From assembly GCA_038040445.1 (NCBI GenBank), contig JBBPIG010000016.1, positions 62,001 to 126,000 of the forward strand: a stretch of 64,000 bases of DNA. Direction: 5' to 3'. Source of the stretch: Acidobacteriota bacterium. GTDB lineage: Bacteria > Acidobacteriota > Blastocatellia > UBA7656. This document shows, piece by piece, positions 35,032-44,083 of this stretch. The position numbers were made by a program, and so were the translations under genes. The first letter of the stretch is position 1; each line of letters begins with the position of its first letter. The notes below the pieces were generated by a model. It made no database searches and was not told where the DNA came from. It saw only the letters and a program-made list of their open reading frames with translations.

Positions 35032-35353
35032 GTCGTCATCCTCCTATTTGTAATCGCTATTTCATCCACTCTTCTAGCCCTACTCCAAAGCGCCGCGCGA
35101 TAGTAGGCCAGTAGGTCTGGAAGAGCAGCGAGGGGCATCCGATGCGCCCTAACATGAAGTAGCCGTACTAAAAGCGTGTTGAATAATACCGCCGTTAGTA
35201 CTCCTATTCAAGACGCACCCTTCCACAGGATCAATCCGGACAACACTTCCGGTGGAGGCCCCCCGAGATAGGCTAACAATCAAGGCTAAGACTGCCCCGA
35301 GGCGAGCCGATCTTCGACTCCCAAGGCCCGGTCGAGACTAAGGGGCACGTTGA
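35032..35353. other. Array border: first cassette boundary and unassigned DNA
   Basis: Plus CCCTAAC at 35147-35153 (minus GTTAGGG) marks the 5' end of the TIR cassette. Beyond it, 35154-35353 has no gene; a second core-like GGCTAAC lies at 35266-35272. No attI or integrase fragment was recognised. The DUF885 gene follows. Confidence 0.55.
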
Positions 35354-37258
35354 CTATTCGATCAGCTTGCCCTTTTCCCCCGGCAGGAGCATTTGCCGAT
35401 GAACCCACAACGGGGCGTTGCCGTTTGAGAGCAACCGATCGTGGAACTCTCGAAGAGAAAACTGTTCATTCCGATCGCGCCTGTAGTCGTCGCGAAGCTT
35501 CAGTATTGCAAGTTTGCCCACTGAATAAACCAGGTATGTCGGATCAAACGTGCCGCGTTCAGCTTCGATCCGCGACGGCGTCTCACCCATATAAGCGTTG
35601 TCCATGAAGAACCGCGTCGCTTGGTCCACAGTCATCCCGCCGGTGTGTTCTCGTATCCCCACCACGAACCGGCATAACCGCAGCAGCGCGCCCGCAAGCT
35701 GGCCCATCTTGATCTTCGGATCGCCTCCTCCGAACCCTTCGTCGATCATCATCTGTTCGGTGTAGTGAGCCCAGCCCTCGACAAAACTTGCAGGAGCAAT
35801 CGACCAAAGCTTGCGCACCGGTGACGCGGTCTGCTTGAGGTACGTGCCCTGCACGAAGTGCCCGGGATACACCTCGTGAATCGAAGTCGTCCAGAGCTGC
35901 GGGTAGTTGATCGAGCCCAGATACTCTTCTCTTTGCTTCTCGGTCCATTTCGGATCGACGTCGGTGATCAGATAGCGCGCACGCAACGGGCGGCTCTCGA
36001 ACGGACCGGGCGTCCACATGCTGGCCGTCGACCACCGCATGAAATCAGGCGTGGGCGCTACGACGGGCGGCTCGGAAGGTATCAGCGTTACGATCTCTTT
36101 CTCTTTGATGAATCGAGCCAATGCGTCGAGCTGTTTCTGCGCCTCTTCGACCAGAGTGCCGGCCTTCGGGTGATCGCGCTGCACGTCAGCCCACACCGCA
36201 AGCGAGTTGCGCTTCGGGTCTATCCGCGAAGCTGTTTTCTTGAACTCCTCCTGAGTCTTTGCGAGCTCACGCTCGGCGATCTTCAAAAGCTTATCGACCG
36301 GAACATCGATGCCTTCGTCGTACTTTAGCTTCGCTTCATAATTCTCTTTGCCGATTGCGAAGGTCGCTTTCAGGTCGGGTTTTATCCCTTCAAGGTGCTT
36401 GATGTACTTTGCGATCGCATCGGCGGCAGTCCTGGTGGAGTTCTTAAACTCGGATTGAAGCTTCGAGTCCTTGACCGAAGCAAACGCCCTGGGCAGATCG
36501 GTCTGAACGAAACTCAGCGTGCCTTTGAAGGTGTCGATCGCGATCTTCAAAAACACGGCAGGCGGCTGCCGCACGTTTGCGCGCGCGGAATCCAGCAAGC
36601 GCGGGACGAGCTTCTGTTTCGCAATCAGATGGCGAATTCGAGAGTCGGCGGGCGCGTATTCGAACATCGCAATCTGCAGCAGGGCGGTCGAGAGCACGTC
36701 GTTGTAGATCTGCGGGTTGCGCTCGTAGCTTTTGATCTGCTCGAGCTCGAGCAGACGAGCGTTGATGTTCGACGAAAGAATCTGGTAGTCGAATGTGTCT
36801 GACAGAGGTAGTTCGAGCGGCGGAATCTTTTCAAGACGCGACTGGAATGCCTTGATGGCGGAAATCTCGGCGGCGATAGCTCCGGCGCTGTAGTCTTCGA
36901 GGTGCCCGTCCCAAGCATGGATGCCGCTGGCCGCCGCGAGCGTAGGGTGGCGCGAGTGCAGATCCAACAGGTACTCGGCGACAAGCTTTGGAAACTTAGC
37001 AGCAGCCATTTCGCTTTTTGATTCTCTTGTTTGAGCCGCAGCTACCCGCGAAAAAAGAGACTTAGAACCAGGAAAATAACTTGCAAAAACCACTGAGCAA
37101 ATCAGCAACGATATTGGGTAGTGTCCTAACTTTAATCTCTCTGCGCCACCTCTGCGTCCTCTGCGTCTCTGCGGTGAAGGGTTCTCGGCATTGGGGTTCA
37201 CCGCAGACACGCAGAGGACGCAAAGGTCACGCAGAGAAGACAATGGAATTCCCTTCAT
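35354..37258 (-). CDS. DUF885 family protein
   Basis: A 634-residue frame. From about residue 85 it is a DUF885 protein (AAAKFPKLVAEYLLDLHSRH...), a family with zincin-like motifs: HEVYPGHFVQGTYL and EGWAHYTEQMMIDEGFG. These are thought to be secreted metallopeptidases. The first 43 residues (MKGIPLSSLRDLCVLCVSAV...) are encoded by a dispersed intergenic repeat. Residues 46-75 look like a signal sequence, so true initiation may be at a TTG inside it; the ATG at 37009 would lose the signal. The ATG at 37258 abuts the proC stop (TAGATG). Confidence 0.82.
   Translation of the reverse strand: MKGIPLSSLRDLCVLCVSAVNPNAENPSPQRRRGRRGGAERLKLGHYPISLLICSVVFASYFPGSKSLFSRVAAAQTRESKSEMAAAKFPKLVAEYLLDLHSRHPTLAAASGIHAWDGHLEDYSAGAIAAEISAIKAFQSRLEKIPPLELPLSDTFDYQILSSNINARLLELEQIKSYERNPQIYNDVLSTALLQIAMFEYAPADSRIRHLIAKQKLVPRLLDSARANVRQPPAVFLKIAIDTFKGTLSFVQTDLPRAFASVKDSKLQSEFKNSTRTAADAIAKYIKHLEGIKPDLKATFAIGKENYEAKLKYDEGIDVPVDKLLKIAERELAKTQEEFKKTASRIDPKRNSLAVWADVQRDHPKAGTLVEEAQKQLDALARFIKEKEIVTLIPSEPPVVAPTPDFMRWSTASMWTPGPFESRPLRARYLITDVDPKWTEKQREEYLGSINYPQLWTTSIHEVYPGHFVQGTYLKQTASPVRKLWSIAPASFVEGWAHYTEQMMIDEGFGGGDPKIKMGQLAGALLRLCRFVVGIREHTGGMTVDQATRFFMDNAYMGETPSRIEAERGTFDPTYLVYSVGKLAILKLRDDYRRDRNEQFSLREFHDRLLSNGNAPLWVHRQMLLPGEKGKLIE
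37136..37240. repeat. CTCTGCG dispersed repeat, inverted arms
   Basis: Plus-strand arm at 37136-37179 (built of CTCTGCGTC-like units) and its inverted counterpart at 37197-37240. It lies inside the 5' end of the DUF885 frame. A related copy is at 38278-38362. Confidence 0.75.
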
Positions 37259-38074
37259 CTAGGTTTCCAAAAGCTCCTTTGCTCGTTGCGTGGCTTTCAC
37301 AACCGCCTTTATTAGAGTAACTCGCAGCCCACCATCTTCCAGCTCGAGAATCCCGTCAATCGTGCACCCAGCCGGCGTCGTCACCGTGTCTTTAAGCTTG
37401 GCCGGATGCTCGCCAGTTTCGAGCACCATCGAGCCCGCGCCGACCACGGTCTGCGCCGCAAGCACCGTTGCGATGTCGCGCGGCAGTCCGACTTTCACCC
37501 CGGCTTCGGCCAGCGACTCGATCACGATGTAAATGAATGCCGGCCCGCTCGCCGACAGCCCGGTGATCGCGTCCATATGCTTCTCATCGGCGACTACGGT
37601 ACGGCCCACGGAATCGAAGATGAACTTCGCAAGCTCGAGGTGCTCACGCGAGGCATTCTTGCCGGGCGCTATGCCGGTCATTCCCTTCTTCAGCAGACAA
37701 GGCGTGTTCGGCATAGCGCGGATCACCGGAACCGGCGCAACCAGGTGCTTCTCAATAAACGCGGTGCTAACGGACGCCGCGACGGAGATCAAGAGTTGAG
37801 ATGGCCTGAGACCTTCGCCGATCTCAGCCAAAACAACCGGAACGGTCTGGGGCTTGACGGCAAGGATGATTATGTCAGCAGTCGCGGTCGCAACTTTATT
37901 TGAAAGCGTGCCGGCTACGTTGAACCGCTCGCGCATGGAATCTAGCCGCTCCTGGTGCCCCGCCGTGATCCTTACGTTGGCGATGTTGATGACGCCGGCT
38001 TCAAGCAGACCCTTGATCAAGATTTCGCCAAGCTTTCCCGCGCCGACCACCGCGATCTTTTTGTCCTTTAACAT
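37259..38074 (-). CDS. proC: Pyrroline-5-carboxylate reductase
   Basis: Last step of proline synthesis, NAD(P)H-dependent. 271 residues. Rossmann start KKIAVVGAGKLGEILIKGLL, then ADIIILAVKPQTVPVVLAEI, VIRAMPNTPCLLKKGMTGIA, DAITGLSASGPAFIYIVIES and KDTVTTPAGCTIDGILELED, all typical. GGAG lies before the ATG. The stop is directly followed by the first ATG of the DUF885 frame. Confidence 0.95.
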   Translation of the reverse strand: MLKDKKIAVVGAGKLGEILIKGLLEAGVINIANVRITAGHQERLDSMRERFNVAGTLSNKVATATADIIILAVKPQTVPVVLAEIGEGLRPSQLLISVAASVSTAFIEKHLVAPVPVIRAMPNTPCLLKKGMTGIAPGKNASREHLELAKFIFDSVGRTVVADEKHMDAITGLSASGPAFIYIVIESLAEAGVKVGLPRDIATVLAAQTVVGAGSMVLETGEHPAKLKDTVTTPAGCTIDGILELEDGGLRVTLIKAVVKATQRAKELLET

Positions 38075-38414
38075 TGATTTGTTCTCCGTTTGTTGCGCTT
38101 CGTTGCGATGATAGCAGTGAGCCCAAGTGAGTAGCCAGTGATTGCCCGTTATGCTAGGCTCGGTCAGTTGAGATAGACCACGGATTAGACAGGATGCGAC
38201 GGATTCGCGCTGATCTGATCCGTGCGGCTCCGCTCAATCCGCGTAGCAACCGCGTGACTTCTTGTTCCTTAGCAAGTTTCTCTCTGCGTTCCCCAGCGTC
38301 CCCTGCGGTTAAGTCCGGTCAAAGATTGAACCGCGGAGGACGCAGAGGAACGCAGAGGTTTTGGTTGCGGCTTGAAAGCCTGCTCCGCGTGGTCCGTGGT
38401 CCATTACGACAAGC
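38075..38414. repeat. Intergenic region with CTCTGCG-type repeat
   Basis: The 340-base gap between the divergent proC and aroDE genes. Opposed arms of the CTCTGCG repeat lie at 38278-38311 and 38328-38362. The segment 38171-38230 (ACCACGGATTAGACAGGATG...) resembles the repeat at 44084-44163. No gene or clear promoter seen. Confidence 0.6.
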
Positions 38415-39929
38415 ATGTCTGAAAATCGCGTTCGAGTCTGCGCCGTTATCACCGAAGCGACGATCGACGCCGCTCGTGCCTCGATCAAACGAGCGGCAAG
38501 CATCGCCGATATGATCGAGGTCAGGCTCGATTACCTGAGAGATTTTGACTTCTCCGATCGGGACGGTCTGCGCGCGCTGCTCGAAGACAAGCCGCTTCCG
38601 GCTATCATCACTTGCCGCGCGACCTCCGAAGGCGGGAATCAGCCCGTAGACGATCACGTGCGGCTGAGCTTACTGGTCGAAGGCGCGCGGCGCCTCGCCG
38701 ACTACTGTGACATAGAAGCCGCTCATTACGAAGAAGCGGCAAAGCTCGCGCCGAACTTCTCGCGTCTCATAGTCTCCTACCATAACTTCGACAGAACCCC
38801 GGCGGACCTGGACGCGATCTACAATCGAGTAACGGCGCTTCCTGCCGCCGTGCATAAGATTGTGACGCAAGCCAACACCGTCAGCGACTCGCTGGCCATA
38901 TTCAAGCTGCTCGACCGCGCACGAACTGAGGGGCGCGATCTCATAGCGCTTGCAATGGGAGCACCCGGCGTGATCACGCGTGTACTCGGGCCCGCGCGGG
39001 GGAGCTTCCTTACCTATTGCTCGCTTCGACACGGCAAAGAGAGCGCGCCGGGCCAGTCGAGTTGCGACGAGTTGATCCACGACTATCGCGTTCATCGCGT
39101 CTCGCACAGCACTTCGATAACAGGAATCATCGGCTCGCCTGTTGCGCACTCCGCTTCACCCGCGATGCACAATCGAGCATTCGCCGAGCTCGATCTCGAC
39201 TTCGTTTATCTCCCCTTCGAGGTGGAAGACCTCGCCGAGTTTTTCCATCGCTTCATCAGACCGGCGACGCGCGAGATTGATTGGGATTTTCGCGGGCTGA
39301 GCGTAACCATCCCTCACAAGAGCGCCGTGATTCCGCTGCTCGACGAAGCTGACCGGGCGGCACGCGAGGTCGGCGCGGTAAACACAGTTGTCGTGCGCGA
39401 GGGGATGCTGACCGGCTACAACACTGATGTTCAAGGGGCGATGGAACCGCTCGAGAAGGTTTACGCGCTCGAAGGTGAGAGTTGTGCTGTGATTGGAGCG
39501 GGCGGCGCCGCGCGAGCTGTGATCTACGGGCTTGTCGAACGCGGCGCTCGGGTCGGCGTCTTCGCTCGCAACCCCGAGAAGGCGCGCGCTCTGCCCGAGG
39601 CATTTGGCGTTCTTGTTTCTCCAATTGAAGCACTCCAATCAAGTGATGCCCGCGTGGTAATCAATACGACTCCGGTTGGAATGCGCGGTCACAGTGAAGG
39701 CTCAAGCCCAGTTCCTGGAGCCTGGCTGCGCAGCCGCCGGATCGCTTACGACTTGGTTTACAATCCATTCGAAACCCGCTTCCTCGCCGACGCGCGAGCG
39801 GCAGGATGCCAAACGATCAGCGGGCTTGAAATGTTGGTGGCGCAGGCGGCGCTCCAGTTCGAGCTTTGGACCGGCAGGAAACCGCCGCTTGATGTTATGC
39901 GCGAGGCGGCGTTGGCAAAGATCGCGTGA
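38415..39929 (+). CDS. aroDE: Bifunctional 3-dehydroquinate dehydratase / shikimate dehydrogenase
   Basis: A 504-residue fusion of two consecutive shikimate-pathway enzymes. Residues 1-230 are type I dehydroquinase: MIEVRLDYLRDFDFSD, PAIITCRATSEGG, LIVSYHNFDRTP and the Schiff-base Lys in VHKIVTQANTVSD. Residues 235-504 are AroE: ITGIIGSPVAHSASPAMHN, GLSVTIPHKSAVIPLLDEAD (catalytic Lys), NTDVQGAM, AVIGAGGAARAVIYGL and a closing GLEMLVAQAALQFELWTG. Such fusions are known in plants and chlamydiae. No Shine-Dalgarno site is visible at the ATG. Confidence 0.94.
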   Translation: MSENRVRVCAVITEATIDAARASIKRAASIADMIEVRLDYLRDFDFSDRDGLRALLEDKPLPAIITCRATSEGGNQPVDDHVRLSLLVEGARRLADYCDIEAAHYEEAAKLAPNFSRLIVSYHNFDRTPADLDAIYNRVTALPAAVHKIVTQANTVSDSLAIFKLLDRARTEGRDLIALAMGAPGVITRVLGPARGSFLTYCSLRHGKESAPGQSSCDELIHDYRVHRVSHSTSITGIIGSPVAHSASPAMHNRAFAELDLDFVYLPFEVEDLAEFFHRFIRPATREIDWDFRGLSVTIPHKSAVIPLLDEADRAAREVGAVNTVVVREGMLTGYNTDVQGAMEPLEKVYALEGESCAVIGAGGAARAVIYGLVERGARVGVFARNPEKARALPEAFGVLVSPIEALQSSDARVVINTTPVGMRGHSEGSSPVPGAWLRSRRIAYDLVYNPFETRFLADARAAGCQTISGLEMLVAQAALQFELWTGRKPPLDVMREAALAKIA

Positions 39930-39940
39930 GGAGCAGACGG

Positions 39941-40170
39941 CCTCCGCTAGGAGGGTCATGTTCATAGAAGCGTGAGAGGATGCACGCGCCCTCCGCTAGG
40001 AGGGCCATGTTCATAGAGGCGCGAGAGGATGCAGTACCCTCCGCTAGGAGGGCCATGTTTATAGAAGCGCGAGAGGATACGCACCCTCTGCTAGAAGGCC
40101 ATGTTTATAGAGGCGCGAGAGGATGTACGCGCCCTCCGCTAGGAGGGCCTGGCCCTCCTAGCGGAGGGCG
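39941..40170. repeat. Five tandem copies of a ~48-base unit with capping palindrome
   Basis: Units start at 39941, 39990, 40038, 40085 and 40133 (spacing 49, 48, 47, 48). Each opens with the palindrome CCTCC-GCTA-GGAGG, followed by CCATGTTCATAGAAGCG-like sequence. The last unit joins an inverted copy (CCTCCTAGCGGAGGGC, ending 40169). Then CCACCAACTGCGTTGGTGG forms another palindrome at 40172-40190. The rest of the 39930-40344 gap has no gene. Confidence 0.9.
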
Positions 40171-40344
40171 ACCACCAACTGCGTTGGTGGGACTGCACCT
40201 GAATAGTCGCGTGTCAATGCGCTTTTTCAGCAGCATGCTAGGATTGCGGCGTTAGAAGTGATATCCTTCACTCGCTCAGATCTAAGGCATCACCCGAATT
40301 TGTGGTAACGGGCAACGGCCAGTCCTACTCGCTGGAGAACCCAG

Positions 40345-42051
40345 ATGCGAAGTCTCCCACGCCTAGTGATTTTTCTCGCGCTTCTGTTCGGCATAGAATC
40401 TTTGACGCAGTCTGTATCACTTGCTCAAGACGCAAAGGGCACGGGCACAATCACGGGCCGTGTCTTACTCGATGGCAAGCCCGCACAGCGTGTCATCGTG
40501 CTGGCTACCCCATCAGTCACGGATCCCGCCAGAATGGTCGAGCAAATGCTAAAGCCGGCCGCGTCGCTCAAGGCGGCGACCGATTCCGACGGCCGTTACC
40601 GTTTCGAAGCCTTGCCTGCCGGGAAGTACAACATAATGCCGTCCGCACCAACATTAGTGAGCGCCGAACCAGGTGCGTTCGCGAAAGAATTGAATGTAAC
40701 CGAAGGCGCGGCCATCGAGGGCATCGACTTCTCATTGTCACGCGGCGGCGTCATGACCGGAAAGATCACCGATAGCGAGGGGCGGCCGGTTATTACTGAA
40801 GAAATCTCCTTGAAGTTGGTCGCGGGCACAAAGGCGGCCGACTCGTACTCGGGGCAAGGAGGCCGGATGTACTACACGGACGACCGCGGCGTCTATCGAA
40901 TCTACGCTCTAGCGCCCGGGCGGTACATAGTGAGCGCCGGCGGTTCTCAAGACTCGATGAGTTTCCTAGCCAAACGGCCGAAAAGAGTTCAGACCTACTA
41001 TCCGGGAGTCACCGATGAATCGCGGTCAAAACCCGTTGAGGTGATCGCCGGGGCGGAAGCCTCAGGTGTGGACATTAAGGTTGGCATGGCGGACAAGGGG
41101 TTTAGCGTGAACGGCCGCGTCCTTATTGCGGAGACAGGCGCACCGATCGCCAATGCGATGGTTGCCTACACGACCAGACCCAGTGAGGGCAGCCTGGAAC
41201 AGAGCAATCGCGAAGACTCCTTCTCTGTTCCCGGCGGGATCACGACTACGAACGCCAAGGGTGAGTTTCGCCTCGATTCCGTGGAGCCAGGCAACTACAA
41301 ATTGGAAGTCCAATCCATGGGCGCATTGACTGGCACCAGCACCAATGATTTCTACGCCGACCCGGTCAACTTCGAAGTTCAATCGGGCAATATCGATAAG
41401 CTCGTGATCAAGGTTCATCTCGGCGCAAGCATCAGCGGCGTCGTGGGGTTCGAAAGCCCCGCCGCCGAAGCTTTCGACACCTCGACTCCATTTATGCTGA
41501 TTGCCGTCCCGGATGAGCGGACGAAGTCCACGGCGTCGGGCATGGCCCGAGTTGCGGCCGACGGCAGCTTTAGGATCGGCGGGCTCAAAGCCGGCAAGAT
41601 AAATATCCGGTCGCTTCCATATGGCGCCCAGAAGTTTTCAGTCGTTCGGATCGAACGCAACGGTGTAGAGCAATTCGACGGACTAGATATTCAGCCAAAC
41701 GAGCAGATCACCGGAGTGAGAGTAGTCGTGGTTCAGGCCAATTGCATCCTGCACGGTAGGGTTACCATTCAAGGGGGCACTCTCACGCCCGACTCAGAGA
41801 TCTCAGTGTGGGCGCGTCCGCTGAACAGCACCATCAATGATTCGCATCGAACCTTTCCGGTAGACGCGAAGGGAAATTTCGTCATCGAAGGTCTGGCGCC
41901 GGGTGATTATGAGGTCGAGGCCAGCGTGTCCTCGCAAGGCTCGGGAACCGGGCGCAGGGTCTCGGCTAAGCAGCAGGTGACATTGACGCCTGGCACCCCG
42001 GCACAAACGAGCCTCATTCTCGATCTAGGAGCGAAAGGTCCCGACAAATGA
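40345..42051 (+). CDS. Secreted carboxypeptidase-regulatory-domain protein
   Basis: A 568-residue protein with GGAGAA before the ATG and a signal peptide (PRLVIFLALLFGIESLTQSV). The mature part is a string of carboxypeptidase-regulatory-like Ig folds: GTITGRVLLDGKPAQRVIVL, SDGRYRFEALPAGKYNIMPS, GVMTGKITDSEGRPVITEEI, GVYRIYALAPGRYIVSAGG and similar blocks to the end. Such proteins are common in acidobacteria and are probably surface or periplasmic; function unknown. The stop overlaps the next start (ATGA, 42048-42051). Confidence 0.82.
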   Translation: MRSLPRLVIFLALLFGIESLTQSVSLAQDAKGTGTITGRVLLDGKPAQRVIVLATPSVTDPARMVEQMLKPAASLKAATDSDGRYRFEALPAGKYNIMPSAPTLVSAEPGAFAKELNVTEGAAIEGIDFSLSRGGVMTGKITDSEGRPVITEEISLKLVAGTKAADSYSGQGGRMYYTDDRGVYRIYALAPGRYIVSAGGSQDSMSFLAKRPKRVQTYYPGVTDESRSKPVEVIAGAEASGVDIKVGMADKGFSVNGRVLIAETGAPIANAMVAYTTRPSEGSLEQSNREDSFSVPGGITTTNAKGEFRLDSVEPGNYKLEVQSMGALTGTSTNDFYADPVNFEVQSGNIDKLVIKVHLGASISGVVGFESPAAEAFDTSTPFMLIAVPDERTKSTASGMARVAADGSFRIGGLKAGKINIRSLPYGAQKFSVVRIERNGVEQFDGLDIQPNEQITGVRVVVVQANCILHGRVTIQGGTLTPDSEISVWARPLNSTINDSHRTFPVDAKGNFVIEGLAPGDYEVEASVSSQGSGTGRRVSAKQQVTLTPGTPAQTSLILDLGAKGPDK

Positions 42052-44024
42052 ACGCTCTGTCACAGAATCCGCCCGGGACGAATTGCCGAAACTTTACGAT
42101 GCATAAGATTGCTTTAGGAATTATTCTATCTACCTTATTCGTATCGGCGATCGCCAATGCCCAGCAACCGCAATCAGAGAAGCCTGCGGCGGGCGATCGC
42201 CGGGTGGCGCAGCAACCAGCGACCGCGCAGGAGAAAAAACCCCAGGCGGGCGGGTCGATCAAGGGCCGCGTGATCGGAGAAGGAAACCGGCCGGTTGCTG
42301 ATGCTTCGATCATGGCTTTTCCTGCAAACATGGCTTCCAACCCGCAAGCGATGATGACCACGTTCTTCCGGCCGGTCACCTCCGACGCGGATGGAAAGTT
42401 CGAGTTGAGCGGTCTTCAATGGGGCGCCTACAAAATCTCTGCAAGCGCTCCCGGATACGTTCTGTCCGACTCCGACTCGAAGCCGTACTATCGACCCGGC
42501 GAGAGTATCACGCTCACTCTGGCAAAAGGCGGCGTGATTACCGGCCGGGTGACCAACTTAACGGGCGATGCCGTAGTCGGAGCCGTCGTGCGTGCGATCA
42601 AAGTGCGAGAAGCTGATAACAAACCGGTGCGGGTACGCCGAGACATGGCCTCCGAATTCACCGGCACGATCGCTTCGCTGCTTGGACCGTACAAGACCGA
42701 CGACCGCGGCATATACCGCATCTACGGTCTCGAGGCAGGTTATTATCAGGTTGCCGCGGGCGGCCGGCGCGGGCAAGGCACCGGTGTGAACTACTCAGAG
42801 GCTCTGTCCTCACCGCGCGGTGGAGCCTACGACGGCGACGCGCCGACTTACTTTCCCTCGAGCACGATCGACACTGCGGCCGAGGTCACGGTGCGAGCCG
42901 GGGACGAAGCCACCAACATTGACATCCGGTATCGCGATAACCGAGGTCACTCGGTGAGCGGCGCCGTATCGCGTTCTAAGGAATCGGGTGAGGACGGAAT
43001 CTCGGTGATGCTGACTCGGGCAAGCAACGGAATAGTTGAAGCGACAACCTACGTGCTTGCGCCGCTGAAAGAAAAAGGTTTTGCTTTCGACGCTCTCCTC
43101 GACGGTGAATATTTCGTGACTGCAATGGCCGGATCGGGCTCTATGATGGGCGGCGGTGACGGGATGAATGTATCGGTGTCACCGTCACGGCCAGTGACGG
43201 TGAGCGGCGCCGACGTCACCGGCGTTGAGCTTGCGCTCGAGCCTCTTGCTTCAATGGCCGGCCGCGCCTTGATCGAGCCGATAAGCGCCGCGCAGAAAGC
43301 GGAATGCAAAGCTAACAGGCCGGCCCGGCTCGAAGAACTCGTCATCAGCGCGCGAGACGAAGGCAGCAAGAAGCCCGAGGATCAATCTCTATCATTGCTC
43401 TCCATGTTTAAAGACACTTCTCCCAACGAGAAGGGCGAGTTCACCGTTGGCTTTCTCCGGCCGGGTGTTCATCGATTGGATCTGCAGCTTCCCGGAGACA
43501 GTGTTTACATAAGAACCGTCACGCTTCCTCCGCTGACTCCCGATGGCAAGCCCGTCGATGCCGCAAAGAGCGGGGTTACGCTGAAGTCCGGCGACAAGGT
43601 GAAGGGGCTGGTAGTCACGATGAGCGAAGGAGCCGCGGGTTTGCGAGGAAAGGTCGTCACCGGCGAAGAAAACAAGCCGCCGTCCGCGAAGATGAGAGTG
43701 CACCTTGTGCCTGCCGAACCAGAAGCCGCTGACAATATCCTGCGTTACTTCGAGGCCGAAGTAGCAGCAGACGGCAACTTCGCGTTTGCCAACATCGCAC
43801 CCGGCAAATACCGGCTCGTAGCGCGAGAGCTCTCCGACCAGGAACTAACCGAAGCAGATCACAAGCCGCTAGCCTGGGACGCGGGCGGGCGAACCTCTCT
43901 CAAGTTTGAAGGCGAAGCATCTAAGAAAACAATCGAGCTCAGTCAATGCCAGCGGGTCACAGATTTCGTCGTGAGCTACACACCTCTAATAAAGCCGTCC
44001 AAACCCGTTAGGAAAGCAAACTAG
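42048..44024 (+). CDS. Secreted carboxypeptidase-regulatory-domain protein, second copy
   Basis: A 658-residue frame, homologous in layout to the preceding gene: regulatory-type beta sandwiches GGSIKGRVIGEGNRPVADAS, GKFELSGLQWGAYKISASAP, GVITGRVTNLTGDAVVGAVV, RGIYRIYGLEAGYYQVAAGG and more. The ATG at 42048 overlaps the previous stop; an ATG at 42099 directly before the signal peptide (HKIALGIILSTLFVSAIANA) is an equally good start. A methionine/glycine-rich loop GSGSMMGGGDGMN occurs near residue 365. Tandem duplication with divergence is likely. Confidence 0.82.
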   Translation: MNALSQNPPGTNCRNFTMHKIALGIILSTLFVSAIANAQQPQSEKPAAGDRRVAQQPATAQEKKPQAGGSIKGRVIGEGNRPVADASIMAFPANMASNPQAMMTTFFRPVTSDADGKFELSGLQWGAYKISASAPGYVLSDSDSKPYYRPGESITLTLAKGGVITGRVTNLTGDAVVGAVVRAIKVREADNKPVRVRRDMASEFTGTIASLLGPYKTDDRGIYRIYGLEAGYYQVAAGGRRGQGTGVNYSEALSSPRGGAYDGDAPTYFPSSTIDTAAEVTVRAGDEATNIDIRYRDNRGHSVSGAVSRSKESGEDGISVMLTRASNGIVEATTYVLAPLKEKGFAFDALLDGEYFVTAMAGSGSMMGGGDGMNVSVSPSRPVTVSGADVTGVELALEPLASMAGRALIEPISAAQKAECKANRPARLEELVISARDEGSKKPEDQSLSLLSMFKDTSPNEKGEFTVGFLRPGVHRLDLQLPGDSVYIRTVTLPPLTPDGKPVDAAKSGVTLKSGDKVKGLVVTMSEGAAGLRGKVVTGEENKPPSAKMRVHLVPAEPEAADNILRYFEAEVAADGNFAFANIAPGKYRLVARELSDQELTEADHKPLAWDAGGRTSLKFEGEASKKTIELSQCQRVTDFVVSYTPLIKPSKPVRKAN

Positions 44025-44083
44025 TGACTTGAACAGTCGTTTCGCTAGCCATTAATTGGGTACGAAATCCGTGCGAACCGTCA

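Noticed and set aside
35154-35353. Possible attI site or integrase remnant beside the first cassette
   Set aside because: Only isolated core-like heptamers are visible; no integrase motif or further attachment-site structure could be recognised.
39941-40170. Regularly spaced palindromic repeat resembling a CRISPR array
   Set aside because: The units are contiguous and the stretches between palindromes are themselves repeated; there are no unique spacers and no cas genes.
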